Under the pieces are notes generated by a model. It had not been told where the DNA came from, ran no database searches, and saw nothing but the letters and a program-made list of their open reading frames with translations. From contig JADJOM010000003.1 in NCBI GenBank assembly GCA_016713785.1, positions 248,001 through 312,000 on the forward strand: DNA of 64,000 nt, read 5' to 3'. Both the position numbers and the translations under genes were made by a program. This document shows, in pieces, positions 8,317 through 21,347 of the stretch (within the stretch, counting starts at the first letter, position 1; the number at the start of each line of letters is the position of its first letter). This stretch comes from Gemmatimonadota bacterium (GTDB taxonomy: Bacteria; Gemmatimonadota; Gemmatimonadetes; Gemmatimonadales; GWC2-71-9).

Positions 8317-9248
8317 GAGTCCTGATCACCGGCGCCGCCGGGTTCCTCGGCTCGCACCTCACCGACCGTTTCCTGGCCGAGGGCCACGAGGTGATCGGGA
8401 TGGACAACCTGATCACCGGGGCGCGCGAGAACCTGGCCCACCTCGAGGGGAACCGGAAGTTCCAGTTCATCCTCCACGACGTGAGCCGCTTCATCCAGGT
8501 GGACGGCCCGCTCGACGGTGTGCTCCACTTCGCCTCGCCGGCGAGCCCGATCGACTACCTCGAGCTCCCCATCCAGACCCTCAAGGTCGGGTCCCTCGGC
8601 ACCCACAACGCCCTCGGGCTGGCCAAGGCCAAGGGCGCGCGGTTCTTCCTGGCCTCCACCTCCGAGGTCTACGGCGACCCGCAGGTGCATCCCCAGCCGG
8701 AGAGCTACTGGGGTCACGTGAACCCGGTGGGCCCGCGGGGGGTCTACGACGAGGCCAAGCGCTTCGCCGAGGCCATGACCATGGCCTACCACCGCTACCA
8801 CGGCATCGACACCCGGATCATCCGGATCTTCAACACGTACGGGCCGCGGATGCGCGCCCGGGACGGGCGGGTGGTCTCGAACTTCGTGGTCCAGGCGCTC
8901 AAGGGCGAGCCGCTGACGATCTACGGCGAGGGACAGCAGACCCGCTCGTTCTGCTACGTCTCCGACGAGGTCGACGGCATCTACAGGCTCTTCATGAGCA
9001 ACCACACCGACCCGACCAACATCGGCAACCCGATCGAGTTCACGGTGCGCCAGCTGGCCGAGAAGGTGCTCGCGATCACCGGCTCCGCCTCGACGATCGA
9101 GTCCCGCCCGCTGCCGGTGGACGACCCGAAGGTGCGCCAGCCCGACATCACCAAGGCCCGCACGCTGCTCGGCTGGGAGCCGAAGGTCCCGCTCGAGGAG
9201 GGGCTCCGGCACACCATCGCCTACTTCCGGACCCACCTCGGGCAATGA
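8313..9248 (+). CDS. UDP-glucuronate decarboxylase (UDP-xylose synthase) family SDR
   Basis: 311 residues, extended short-chain dehydrogenase/reductase. Seen: GAAGFLGSH (7-15), the hallmark FASPASPIDYLELP (about 73-86) of UDP-xylose synthases, STSEVYGDP, and catalytic Y145xxxK149 in YDEAK. The enzyme would convert UDP-glucuronate made by the upstream Ugd into UDP-xylose. It is coupled by overlapping start/stop codons to both neighbours (8313-8316 and 9245-9248), so the three sugar genes form one translation unit. Confidence 0.9.
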   Translation: MRVLITGAAGFLGSHLTDRFLAEGHEVIGMDNLITGARENLAHLEGNRKFQFILHDVSRFIQVDGPLDGVLHFASPASPIDYLELPIQTLKVGSLGTHNALGLAKAKGARFFLASTSEVYGDPQVHPQPESYWGHVNPVGPRGVYDEAKRFAEAMTMAYHRYHGIDTRIIRIFNTYGPRMRARDGRVVSNFVVQALKGEPLTIYGEGQQTRSFCYVSDEVDGIYRLFMSNHTDPTNIGNPIEFTVRQLAEKVLAITGSASTIESRPLPVDDPKVRQPDITKARTLLGWEPKVPLEEGLRHTIAYFRTHLGQ

Positions 9249-10210
9249 CCCGCGTGCTGCTGACGGGGGCCGCCGGCTTCATCGGCTCCCACCTGGCGGA
9301 ACACCTGCTGCGCCGCGGCGACGAGGTGGTGGGGATCGACAACTTCGATCCCTTCTACCCCCGGGCCGTCAAGGAGCGGAACCTCGCCACCGCCCGCGCC
9401 ATGCGCGGCTTCCAGTTCCAGGAACGCGACCTGCTCGACACCGCTGCCCTCGGGGCGCTGCTCACTCCGGCCTCGGTGGTGGTGCACCTGGCCGCCAAGG
9501 CCGGGGTGCGTCCCTCGCTCGAGGACCCGGCGGGGTATGTCCGCGCCAACATCGCGGGCACCCAGTCCCTGGTCGACGCCGCGCGGGCCGCGGGGGTCAC
9601 CCGCTTCGTGTTCGGGTCTTCCTCGTCGGTGTATGGGGACGACACGCCGGCCCCGTTCCGGGAGGATGCCGCCGCCATCCACCCGATCAGCCCCTATGCC
9701 GCCACCAAGCGGGCCGGCGAGCTGCTGCTGGAGGCGCTGGCGCCCCACGCCGGCCTCCGGGTGGCCTCCCTCAGGTTCTTCACCGTGTACGGTCCCCGCC
9801 AGCGTCCCGACCTCGCCATCCACAAGTTCACCGGCCGCCTGGCCCGGGGGGAGGCGATCACGATGTTCGGGGAGGGCACGGAGGCGCGGGACTACACCTA
9901 TATTGATGACATCGTGGCGGGGGTCCTCGCCGCCGTGGACTGGACGGCCACCGCCCCCGTCGGGGTGGAGCCCTTCAACCTCGGGGGCAACGAGGCGGTC
10001 CCCCTGCGGCGCATGATCGAGACGATCGCCGGGGCGCTGGGCGTCACCCCCCGGATCGAGCGGGCCCCCCGGCAGCCCGGGGACGTTCTGCTCACCTCGG
10101 CCGATCTTGCCAAGTCCGCCCGCGTGCTGGGGTACCATCCGGCCACGCCGTTTCCTGAGGGTATTCGCCGTTTCGTCGCCTGGTACCGGGAGACCAATGC
10201 GCGTCAGTGA
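9245..10210 (+). CDS. UDP-glucuronate 4-epimerase-like SDR
   Basis: 321 residues, extended SDR. GAAGFIGSH (9-17) binds NAD; NFDPFYPRAVKERNL (33-47) matches the loop typical of UDP-glucuronate 4-epimerases; SSSSVYGDD and Y151xxxK155 form the active site. It would give UDP-galacturonate from the same UDP-glucuronate pool. A UDP-glucose/GlcNAc 4-epimerase is the alternative; the loop favours the uronate enzyme. The ATG overlaps the previous stop, and its 3' end overlaps the start of the TPR gene by 14 nt. Confidence 0.82.
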   Translation: MTRVLLTGAAGFIGSHLAEHLLRRGDEVVGIDNFDPFYPRAVKERNLATARAMRGFQFQERDLLDTAALGALLTPASVVVHLAAKAGVRPSLEDPAGYVRANIAGTQSLVDAARAAGVTRFVFGSSSSVYGDDTPAPFREDAAAIHPISPYAATKRAGELLLEALAPHAGLRVASLRFFTVYGPRQRPDLAIHKFTGRLARGEAITMFGEGTEARDYTYIDDIVAGVLAAVDWTATAPVGVEPFNLGGNEAVPLRRMIETIAGALGVTPRIERAPRQPGDVLLTSADLAKSARVLGYHPATPFPEGIRRFVAWYRETNARQ

Positions 10211-10904
10211 CGAACCGCTGATCAACCAGGCCCGCGAGCGCTTTGCGCTGCAGGACTACTACGGCGCGATCCACCTCCTGCAGGGGGTGGTCGACTCGGG
10301 CCGCACCTTCGCCGACTGCCACCACCTGCTGGGCCTCTGCTACGCCCTGCTCGGGCAGCCCCTGCGTGCCCTGGAGCACTTCGGTCAGGCCCTCGAGCAG
10401 AATCCGCGCTACATCGAGGCGCACATCCACCGGGGCATCCTGCTCAACGACCTGGGCCGGACCGTGGAGGCGGAGGAGGCGTTCCGCCACGCCGCCGACC
10501 ATAACGAAAAGCTGCCCTCCGGCTTCCCGGCGCACGTGGCCGCCAACCTGGCCAACCACCACTCCCTGCTGGCCGCGGCCTACGCTGAATCGGGGGCGCT
10601 CCCGCAGGCCATCGAGCAGTACCGGGCGGCCGTGGCCTTGGGCCCCAACTTCGCCGACATCCGGTACAAGCTGGCCCGCGCCCTCCTCGAGGCCGGGGAT
10701 GCGCTCTCCGCCCGGGAGGAGCTGGAACGGGTGGTCCGGGACCGGCCCAACTTCGTCGACGCCCTCGCCTCCCTCGGGCTGGCCCGCTACCTCTCCGGTG
10801 ATGCCGCCGGCGCCCAGCAGGTCTGGCATGAGTGCCTCCTCGCCCGTCCCAAGAACGCCCGGGTCGAGGCCTACCTTGCCATGCTGGAACGGGCCACCGA
10901 GTGA
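10197..10904 (+). CDS. TPR protein (cytoplasmic)
   Basis: 235 residues built of about six tetratricopeptide repeats (for example DCHHLLGLCYALLGQPLRAL and EAHIHRGILLNDLGRTVEAE) with no signal peptide. The start ATG 10197 lies inside the epimerase 3' end. Such proteins act as interaction scaffolds; no specific function can be read from sequence. Its stop overlaps the GTG of a TPR lipoprotein, and the chain continues to a BamD-like gene, nadD and secA, so an envelope-biogenesis role is plausible but inferred. Confidence 0.8.
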   Translation: MRVSDEPLINQARERFALQDYYGAIHLLQGVVDSGRTFADCHHLLGLCYALLGQPLRALEHFGQALEQNPRYIEAHIHRGILLNDLGRTVEAEEAFRHAADHNEKLPSGFPAHVAANLANHHSLLAAAYAESGALPQAIEQYRAAVALGPNFADIRYKLARALLEAGDALSAREELERVVRDRPNFVDALASLGLARYLSGDAAGAQQVWHECLLARPKNARVEAYLAMLERATE

Positions 10905-11794
10905 AGGGCTGGGCCCCGCTGCTCGTCCTCTGCCTGGGCTGTGTCGGCTCCGCCGCGGATCATGAGCGCCTGGGCGACGCCGCGTATGGCCAGGGGGAGT
11001 ACGGCACCGCGCTCGAGGAGTACCGCGCCGCCGCCCGGGATGACGACCACGCCCGCGTCTGGGCCAAGCTCGCCGCGTCCGCCCTCAAGTCCGCCGACCT
11101 CCGCGAGGCCTCCGAGGCGTACTCGCGGATGGCCAGCGCCGACCCGACGCGCGCCACCGAGGCCGCGCGGGGCCTCGAGCAGGTGGCCCGCGCGGCACAG
11201 CAGTCCGAAGATGGCGTCGCGTTGCGCCAGGCGGTGGAGGCGCTGCGCCGCCTCGCCCCGGAGCGGGTGAGCGCGCGGCAGACCGTGGCGCTGGTGCGCA
11301 GCGGGCAGCTCGAACCGGCCGAAGCCGCGGGCATCGGGCCGCTGGCGCTCGCGGCAGCGGGAGACGCCGCCCAGGTGGACCAGATGCTCGTGATGTACGG
11401 CGCCGCCCTGCAGCAGACCACCGCCTGCAGCGAGGCCGCCGACGTCTACCTGGTCGCCTTGCGGCGCTCCCGGGAGGCGACCGTCCGTCAGCGCGCGGCC
11501 GACGGGCTCGGCGCCTGCGGGGTCCAGCTCGGACTCGAGGCCCTGCTCGTCGGCGAGCCGCAGGTCGCCGCCCAGTGGTTCCAGCGCGTGGTGGCGGTAG
11601 ATTCGGACTCCGAGCGGGGCCGCCGGGCGCTGGTCGGGCTCGGTGATGCCCGGGTGGCCCAGGGCGACATACTCGGCGCGGCGATCGCCTACCAGGACGC
11701 GATGCGCCGCGGTGCCAGTGATTCCATTGTGGCCATGGCGGAGCAACGCCTGACCCGCCTCGGGGCGCCCCAGGCCCCCGCGGATTCCCAGTGA
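10901..11794 (+). CDS. TPR-repeat probable lipoprotein
   Basis: 297 residues. GTG 10901 overlaps the preceding stop (GTGA) and is followed by a hydrophobic stretch ending LVLCLGC, so the mature protein probably begins at a lipidated cysteine near residue 14; the lipobox is imperfect (CLGC rather than L-A/S-G-C). The rest is alanine-rich TPR: GDAAYGQGEYGTALEEYRAA near the N-terminus and VGLGDARVAQGDILGAAIAY near the C-terminus. An earlier in-frame start (10832) would lie within the previous gene. It likely acts in the periplasm with the following BamD-like lipoprotein. Confidence 0.72.
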   Translation: MKGWAPLLVLCLGCVGSAADHERLGDAAYGQGEYGTALEEYRAAARDDDHARVWAKLAASALKSADLREASEAYSRMASADPTRATEAARGLEQVARAAQQSEDGVALRQAVEALRRLAPERVSARQTVALVRSGQLEPAEAAGIGPLALAAAGDAAQVDQMLVMYGAALQQTTACSEAADVYLVALRRSREATVRQRAADGLGACGVQLGLEALLVGEPQVAAQWFQRVVAVDSDSERGRRALVGLGDARVAQGDILGAAIAYQDAMRRGASDSIVAMAEQRLTRLGAPQAPADSQ

Positions 11795-11807
11795 CGTGAA
11801 GAGACCG

Positions 11808-12614
11808 ATGATGACACGGCGTCGTGCCGCGCGTTGCCTTGCCCCGCTGGCCCTCCTGCTGCTCGGCGCCTGCGGCCACGGCCCCCGGCCGGCGGCCACT
11901 CCCGGCCCCGTCCCCACGGCCGCGGGCCTCTCGCGCGACGAGGTGACCGCGCTGTGGGGCCGGGCCATGGCCCAGTTCCGGCGCGGCCGGTGGAGCAAGG
12001 CCTCCACCCTCTTCGAGCGGGTGACCCTCGAGGTACCGGTGGGCGACACCCTCTCGGTGATGGCCCACTTCCACCTGGCGGAGTCGTACTTCGGGCTCGG
12101 CAACCAGCTGCAGGCGGCGCGCGAGTTCCGGAAGGTCTCGGACGAATCGCCCAACAACCGCCTGGCCCCGGAGGCGCTGCTCCGTACCGGCGATGCCTAT
12201 GCCGACCTCTGGCGGCGCCCGGAGCTGGACGACAGCTACGCCCAGACCGCCAAGGCCACCTACCAGGAACTCCTCAATCGCTACCCCGACGCGCCGGCGG
12301 CGGCCCGGGCGCGGATGCGGGTGGTGGACCTCGAGGAGTGGTTCGCGGTCAAGGCGTATCGCTCGGCCCAGTACTATTACCGGCTCAAGGCCTACGACTC
12401 GGCGATCCTCTACCTCAAGGACATCGCCGCCACCTACCCCCGCGCGAGCATCACCCCGACCGCCCTCCTGCGGCTGGTGGACGCGTACCGGGCGGTCGGG
12501 TACGCCGAGGATCGCCGGGAAACCTGCACCTACATCCGCCGCTTCCATCCTTCGACGCCCGGCCTGGACCTCGCCTGCCCGGCGCCAGCGGACTCGACCG
12601 CCGCGGGCACCTGA
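11808..12614 (+). CDS. BamD/YfiO-like outer-membrane assembly lipoprotein
   Basis: 268 residues from ATG 11808; a GTG at 11796 and ATG 11811 are alternative starts. The signal peptide has basic RRR then LAPLALLLLGAC, a perfect lipobox (C22). Five TPR pairs follow: AQFRRGRWSKASTLFERV, AHFHLAESYFGLGNQLQAAREF, then the BamD-style YQELLNRYPDAPAAARAR and AYRSAQYYYRLKAYDSAILYLKDIAATYP. BamD is the essential lipoprotein of the beta-barrel assembly complex on the inner face of the outer membrane. Family assignment is by motif pattern; a general TPR lipoprotein is the alternative. Confidence 0.8.
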   Translation: MMTRRRAARCLAPLALLLLGACGHGPRPAATPGPVPTAAGLSRDEVTALWGRAMAQFRRGRWSKASTLFERVTLEVPVGDTLSVMAHFHLAESYFGLGNQLQAAREFRKVSDESPNNRLAPEALLRTGDAYADLWRRPELDDSYAQTAKATYQELLNRYPDAPAAARARMRVVDLEEWFAVKAYRSAQYYYRLKAYDSAILYLKDIAATYPRASITPTALLRLVDAYRAVGYAEDRRETCTYIRRFHPSTPGLDLACPAPADSTAAGT

Positions 12615-12648
12615 CCGCGGCGGCCGCTCCCCCGCTCCCCCTCCCGCG

Positions 12649-13213
12649 ATGATCGGCCTGCTCGGCGGCTCCTTCGATCCGATCCACCACGGCCACCTGC
12701 TCGTGGCCCAGGCGGTCCTGGAGGCGCTCGGGCTGGAGCAGGTCCGGTTCGTGCCCGCCCGCGAACAGCCCTTCAAGATCGGCCGCCACGGCGCCCCGGC
12801 CGCGGCCCGGGCCCGGATGGTGGCGTTGGCCATCGCGGGGGAGCCACGGTTCGCCCTGGAACCGCTGGAACTCGAGCGCCCGGGCCCCTCCTACACCGTC
12901 GACACCCTGCGGGCCCTGCGGGCCCGGGAGCCGGACCGGGAATTTGCCCTCCTGGTCGGGGCGGATGCCGCCCGGGATCTCCCGACGTGGCACCAGGCGG
13001 ACGCCCTCGTCGGGCTGGCCACCTTGGTCGTATTCGCCCGGTCCGGGGTCGAGGTCCCCGTGCTGCCCTGGCCCTGCCGGAGGGTCGCGGTGCCCGAGGT
13101 CGAGATTTCCGCCACCACGGTGCGGGCCCGGGTGGCGTCAGGCCGGCCGATCCGCTACTGGGTTCCGGAGCCGGTGGCGGGGTTCATCTCTGCCAACGGG
13201 TTATATTTGGCGG

Positions 13214-13221
<8 letters not shown>
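12649..13221 (+). CDS. nadD: Nicotinate-nucleotide adenylyltransferase
   Basis: 190 residues. It adenylates nicotinate mononucleotide in NAD synthesis. Seen: GGSFDPIHHGHL (5-16), the nucleotidyl-transfer motif with its HxxH; the mid region FALLVGADAARDLPTWH; and the C-terminal VEISATTVRARVASGRPIRY, corresponding to the ISSTxIR motif. ATG 12649 starts immediately before the motif. The last codons (G-L-Y-L-A-D-A) use TTA and TAT, rare here, and create a TATATT element for the overlapping secA start. Confidence 0.94.
13202..13207 (+). promoter_or_regulatory. Candidate -10 element for a leaderless secA transcript
   Basis: TATATT lies exactly 6 nt before the secA ATG (13214) and inside the nadD 3' end. 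The A of the ATG would then be at or next to +1. No Shine-Dalgarno precedes secA. No convincing -35 is visible, so this is a positional inference supported by the same arrangement at uvrB, radC and the histidine kinase. Confidence 0.4.
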
Positions 13222-16405
<3,184 letters not shown>

Positions 16406-16427
16406 CCCCCGCCTGACCGCCCCCCGC

Positions 16428-16463
16428 CACCGCCCGGCCCTCGCGGCCGGGCGGTGCTGTTTT
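16428..16463 (+). terminator. Rho-independent terminator after secA
   Basis: A perfect 12-bp stem, CACCGCCCGGCC pairing with GGCCGGGCGGTG, with a 5-nt loop is followed by CTGTTTT. It lies 22 nt after the secA stop and before radC, closing the nadD-secA transcription unit. Confidence 0.85.
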
Positions 16464-16523
16464 CGCCGGCGGAAGGCTCCCGCATCGCGCGATTCCGGCA
16501 CCCGTCCGGCCGGGCGCGACGGC

Positions 16524-16529
16524 TATCGT
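16524..16529 (+). promoter_or_regulatory. Candidate -10 element for leaderless radC
   Basis: TATCGT ends 6 nt before the radC ATG at 16536. Because a strong terminator separates radC from secA, radC needs its own promoter, and no other -10-like sequence is seen in the gap. The AGGGG right before ATG is too close to be a ribosome site. Confidence 0.35.
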
Positions 16530-16535
16530 CAGGGG

Positions 16536-17216
16536 ATGACCGCCCCTTCCGAGGCCAGCCCCATTGATCGCCCCCGGGAGCGCCTGTGGCGACTCGGGGC
16601 GCCGGCGCTCGCCACCGCGGAGCTGCTGGCCATCCTGCTCGGCACCGGAGCGGCGGAGCAGGGCGCCGGCGCCATCGCGGCCGAACTGCTGGAGCGCGCA
16701 GGGGGGTCCCTGCGGGAGCTCCGCGCCCGGCCGCCCGCGGAGCTGACTCGCAGCCGTGGGGTCGGGCCCGCCAAGGGCGCCCGCTTGCTGGCCGCCCTGG
16801 AACTGGCCGCCCGGCTGGTGGAGGAGCGGCGTCCCGTCCTCCCCAGGGTCCGGGAGCCCGCGGACGTCGCTGCCCTTCTTGGGCCCCGGGTGCGGGACCT
16901 CCCCGTGGAGGAGTTCCACGTCCTGGTCCTCGACAGCCAGAGCCGGGTCCGGCGTGACGTCCTGGTGAGCCGGGGACTGCTCAACAGCGCCCTGGTGCAT
17001 CCCCGGGAGGTCTTCCGGGCGGCCATCGCCGAGGCCGGTGCGGGGATTATCCTGGCCCACAATCACCCCAGCGGGGATCCCACGCCGTCGGCGGAAGACC
17101 GGGCCGCCACCCGCCAGCTGGTGGAGGCGGGCCGGTTGCTCGACCTTCCGGTGTATGACCATGTGATCGTGGCGGGGGATCGATTCCTGTCCTTCGTGGC
17201 TGCCGGGCTGCTCTGA
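16536..17216 (+). CDS. radC: RadC-family JAB1/MPN-domain protein
   Basis: 226 residues. The N-terminal helix-hairpin-helix-like part has LGAPALATAELLAILLGTG (about 17-35) and LTRSRGVGPAKGARLLAALELA. The C-terminal JAMM metalloprotease-like domain has HNHPSGDPTPSAED, with the H-x-H and Asp metal ligands. RadC proteins were once linked to DNA repair, but their function is unsettled. ATG 16536 is preferred to the in-frame 16359, which would extend into the secA terminator. A short 8-bp hairpin follows the stop. Confidence 0.92.
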   Translation: MTAPSEASPIDRPRERLWRLGAPALATAELLAILLGTGAAEQGAGAIAAELLERAGGSLRELRARPPAELTRSRGVGPAKGARLLAALELAARLVEERRPVLPRVREPADVAALLGPRVRDLPVEEFHVLVLDSQSRVRRDVLVSRGLLNSALVHPREVFRAAIAEAGAGIILAHNHPSGDPTPSAEDRAATRQLVEAGRLLDLPVYDHVIVAGDRFLSFVAAGLL

Positions 17217-17219
17217 CGG

Positions 17220-17238
17220 GGCGGCAGGGACTGCCGCC
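17220..17238 (+). terminator. Possible weak terminator after radC
   Basis: GGCGGCAG-GGA-CTGCCGCC is a perfect 8-bp hairpin just after the radC stop but has no T-run. It may be an intrinsic or Rho-assisted stop, or chance. Confidence 0.35.
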
Positions 17239-17342
17239 ACTTGCGCAACCCCGCATCCGGTGCGGAATTACGTTCAGGAGCCCCGGAACGCCCGCCGCTT
17301 CCTTCCGAGCGGGGGTGGGGCTGTTCGTCGCCCTGGACACGC

Positions 17343-19511
<2,169 letters not shown>

Positions 19512-19539
19512 GGCCGCCGCGGTCGGCGGGAAGCTGCAG

Positions 19540-19567
19540 CACGGGCGGCCCGGGCGGGCCGCCCGTG
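19540..19567. terminator. Bidirectional terminator-like hairpin between rel and the SGNH lipoprotein gene
   Basis: A perfect 12-bp stem, CACGGGCGGCCC with GGGCCGCCCGTG, and a GGGC loop lies between two convergent genes. No T-run is present on either strand, so efficiency is uncertain, but position and strength suit a shared terminator. Confidence 0.6.
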
Positions 19568-19572
19568 CGCGT

Positions 19573-20415
19573 TCAGGGGAGCTGGGCCAGGAAGGCGAGG
19601 AGCTGCTCCGCGATCCGCTGCCGGCCGGCCGCGTTGAGGTGCCCGCCGTCATCGGTCCAGGCAGGGGCGAGCGCCGGGACGGCCTGGCCCTGGCGCAGCA
19701 CCCCGGCGCGCACCCCGTCCGGCCCGGTGGACTCGTAGGCCGCGAGGTCGAACACCGGTTCCTTCCCGGCGTACTCGGCGCGGAGGAGGGCGTTGTAGGC
19801 CGCGCGGCGCGCGTTGAGGTCATCCTGCGTGGTCTTGCCGAGCAGGCGCTTGACCAGCGCCTTGGGCCCCGTCTCGCGCGCCGTGAGGGGCGCCGTGACG
19901 TGGACCAGGAGCAGGCCGGGCCGGGCCAGGCGGAGCGCCGCCATCCGCTCGCGATAGTTGGCGAAGACCGCCGCCGGGTCGGTCCCGGGCCCGAAGTCGA
20001 GGTAGCAGTACTTGTGCAGCGCGAGGGTCGCCTGTTGCCCCGCGGGGGAGCCGAGGGCCGCGAGGAAATCGTCCGTCTTGCGGGCCGGCTGGCCATTGTC
20101 ACCGATCAGCGTCTCCAGCAACGCCCCGGCGGGCGCCGGGCCGACCTCGCGCAGCGGGGTGACCCGGAGGGCCACCCGCGGGTCGCGCCCGGCGACCTCC
20201 CGGATTCCCTCGAGGAGGTTGGCGCCGACGGACTGGTGCCCGAAAAGCACGACCCGCGCCGCCAGCCGGGTGAGGGCGCTGTCGGGTACCGCCGCGAGCG
20301 CCGGGAGCGCGGGCGGGGCGGGGAAGTCCGCGACGTGGCTCATGTCCGTGGTCTCGCATGCCAGCAGGCCGACGAGGAGGGCGGGCAGGACCGCCGAGGC
20401 GGCGCGACGGGGCAT
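19573..20415 (-). CDS. SGNH/GDSL-like hydrolase lipoprotein
   Basis: 280 residues. The signal peptide ends in LLVGLLAC (lipidated C20), so the mature protein is anchored in the envelope. VVLFGHQSVGANL places a candidate nucleophile S62 in a GDSL-like block I, and DDGGHLNAAG near the C-terminus gives the D-x-x-H pair (about D256, H259) of SGNH esterases. The remaining blocks are weak. A Shine-Dalgarno-like AAGGA precedes the ATG. It is the last gene of the minus-strand operon with an acyltransferase and an acyl carrier protein, so it could add or remove acyl groups on a surface glycan or lipid; this is inference. Confidence 0.68.
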   Translation of the reverse strand: MPRRAASAVLPALLVGLLACETTDMSHVADFPAPPALPALAAVPDSALTRLAARVVLFGHQSVGANLLEGIREVAGRDPRVALRVTPLREVGPAPAGALLETLIGDNGQPARKTDDFLAALGSPAGQQATLALHKYCYLDFGPGTDPAAVFANYRERMAALRLARPGLLLVHVTAPLTARETGPKALVKRLLGKTTQDDLNARRAAYNALLRAEYAGKEPVFDLAAYESTGPDGVRAGVLRQGQAVPALAPAWTDDGGHLNAAGRQRIAEQLLAFLAQLP

Positions 20416-20416
20416 G

Positions 20417-21058
20417 TCAGCGTTCCTTGGAGTCGAGGAGAGTCGGGCCGTCGGTCGGCGGTTCGGTGCCGGGGACCGGCGCCACCACCTTGGCCGGGTT
20501 CCCGAAGAGGATCACGTTCTCGGGATACCGGCGGACGCACACCGAGCCGTAGCCCACGGCCGAGTTCCGGCCGATCCAGGCGCCGGGCAGCAGCCCGACC
20601 TCGAGCGAGATCCATACGTTGTCCTCGACGATGACCGGGGCCGTCCGGATCGGGGCCGTCGGGTCAGTCCGGCGATTCACGTGCGTGCTGTGAAAATCGG
20701 TGTCAGTGATCCGGCATTCGGCGATGATGCAATCCCGGCCGATGGAAATGGCCTGGGCGCAGCCGAGGCGGACCCCGTCCATCATGGTGCCATCACCGAT
20801 GGTGATCCGGGCCTCGCGGCCGTGGGTCCAGGGCGTCACCCGACCCATGAGCGAAATGTTGTCGCCCATGATCACCTCCCCGGGCCCGCTCAGCACCAGG
20901 GTGCCGAAGACCCGGAAATTGCGCCCGGCGGTGAACCGCAGGCCGCGGAGCCGGTACCAGAACTTGTACCAGCGACCCTTGAGCAGCGCCAGCGAGACCT
21001 CCAGCGCATGGCTGGGTGCTACCCCGGCAGGATGGGCGCCGAACTGCGACGGGCTCAC
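20417..21058 (-). CDS. Hexapeptide-repeat (left-handed beta-helix) acyltransferase
   Basis: 213 residues from GTG 21058, which overlaps the stop of the acyl carrier protein (GTGA); the longer frame upstream is shadow of that gene. Hexapeptide repeats span about 55-195 (IGDGTMMDGVRLGCAQAISIG, VIVEDNVWISLEVGLLPGAWIG), with the TDTDFHSTH loop (H123, candidate catalytic His) typical of CapG/Maa-like O-acetyltransferases. The end (ENVILFGNPAKVVAPV) is the usual cap of this fold. The donor may be acetyl-CoA or, given the adjacent carrier protein, an acyl-ACP. Confidence 0.8.
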   Translation of the reverse strand: MSPSQFGAHPAGVAPSHALEVSLALLKGRWYKFWYRLRGLRFTAGRNFRVFGTLVLSGPGEVIMGDNISLMGRVTPWTHGREARITIGDGTMMDGVRLGCAQAISIGRDCIIAECRITDTDFHSTHVNRRTDPTAPIRTAPVIVEDNVWISLEVGLLPGAWIGRNSAVGYGSVCVRRYPENVILFGNPAKVVAPVPGTEPPTDGPTLLDSKER

Positions 21059-21324
21059 GCCGCCCGGTCTCCATGCTGCCGCCGCAGCACGTAGTCCGCG
21101 ATCGCGCGCAGGCTGCCCAGGTTGGCCTCCCGGATGTCCCCCTCGGGCACCTGCACGCCGAAGCGCTCGTCGAGGAACCCGATGACCTCCATGATGCCCA
21201 TGGAGTCGATCAGGCGCCGCTCGAGGAGCCGGTCGTCGTCGGCCAGCACGATCTCCGGGCGCATGTAAAGAAAGTTCTCCACGATGAACTGTCGGACATC
21301 GGCGAGGACTTGTGCGTCGGTCAT
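21055..21324 (-). CDS. Acyl carrier protein
   Basis: 89 residues with the four-helix ACP pattern and the phosphopantetheine site at S41 in LIDSMGIMEVIGFL. A strong Shine-Dalgarno, GGAGG, lies 8 nt upstream of ATG. It is not next to fatty-acid synthase genes; neighbours are an asparagine-synthase-like protein, a NadE-like protein, a hexapeptide acyltransferase and a divergent AMP-forming ligase, so it is probably a dedicated carrier for an acyl or aminoacyl group. Confidence 0.85.
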   Translation of the reverse strand: MTDAQVLADVRQFIVENFLYMRPEIVLADDDRLLERRLIDSMGIMEVIGFLDERFGVQVPEGDIREANLGSLRAIADYVLRRQHGDRAA

Positions 21325-21347
21325 GGGTGCATCCTCCGGGGACTGCG

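Noticed and set aside
8252..10210. Single 652-codon frame joining the region of the two SDR genes
   Set aside because: Its first half is an out-of-frame reading of the UDP-xylose synthase gene; only the part from ATG 9245 is real.
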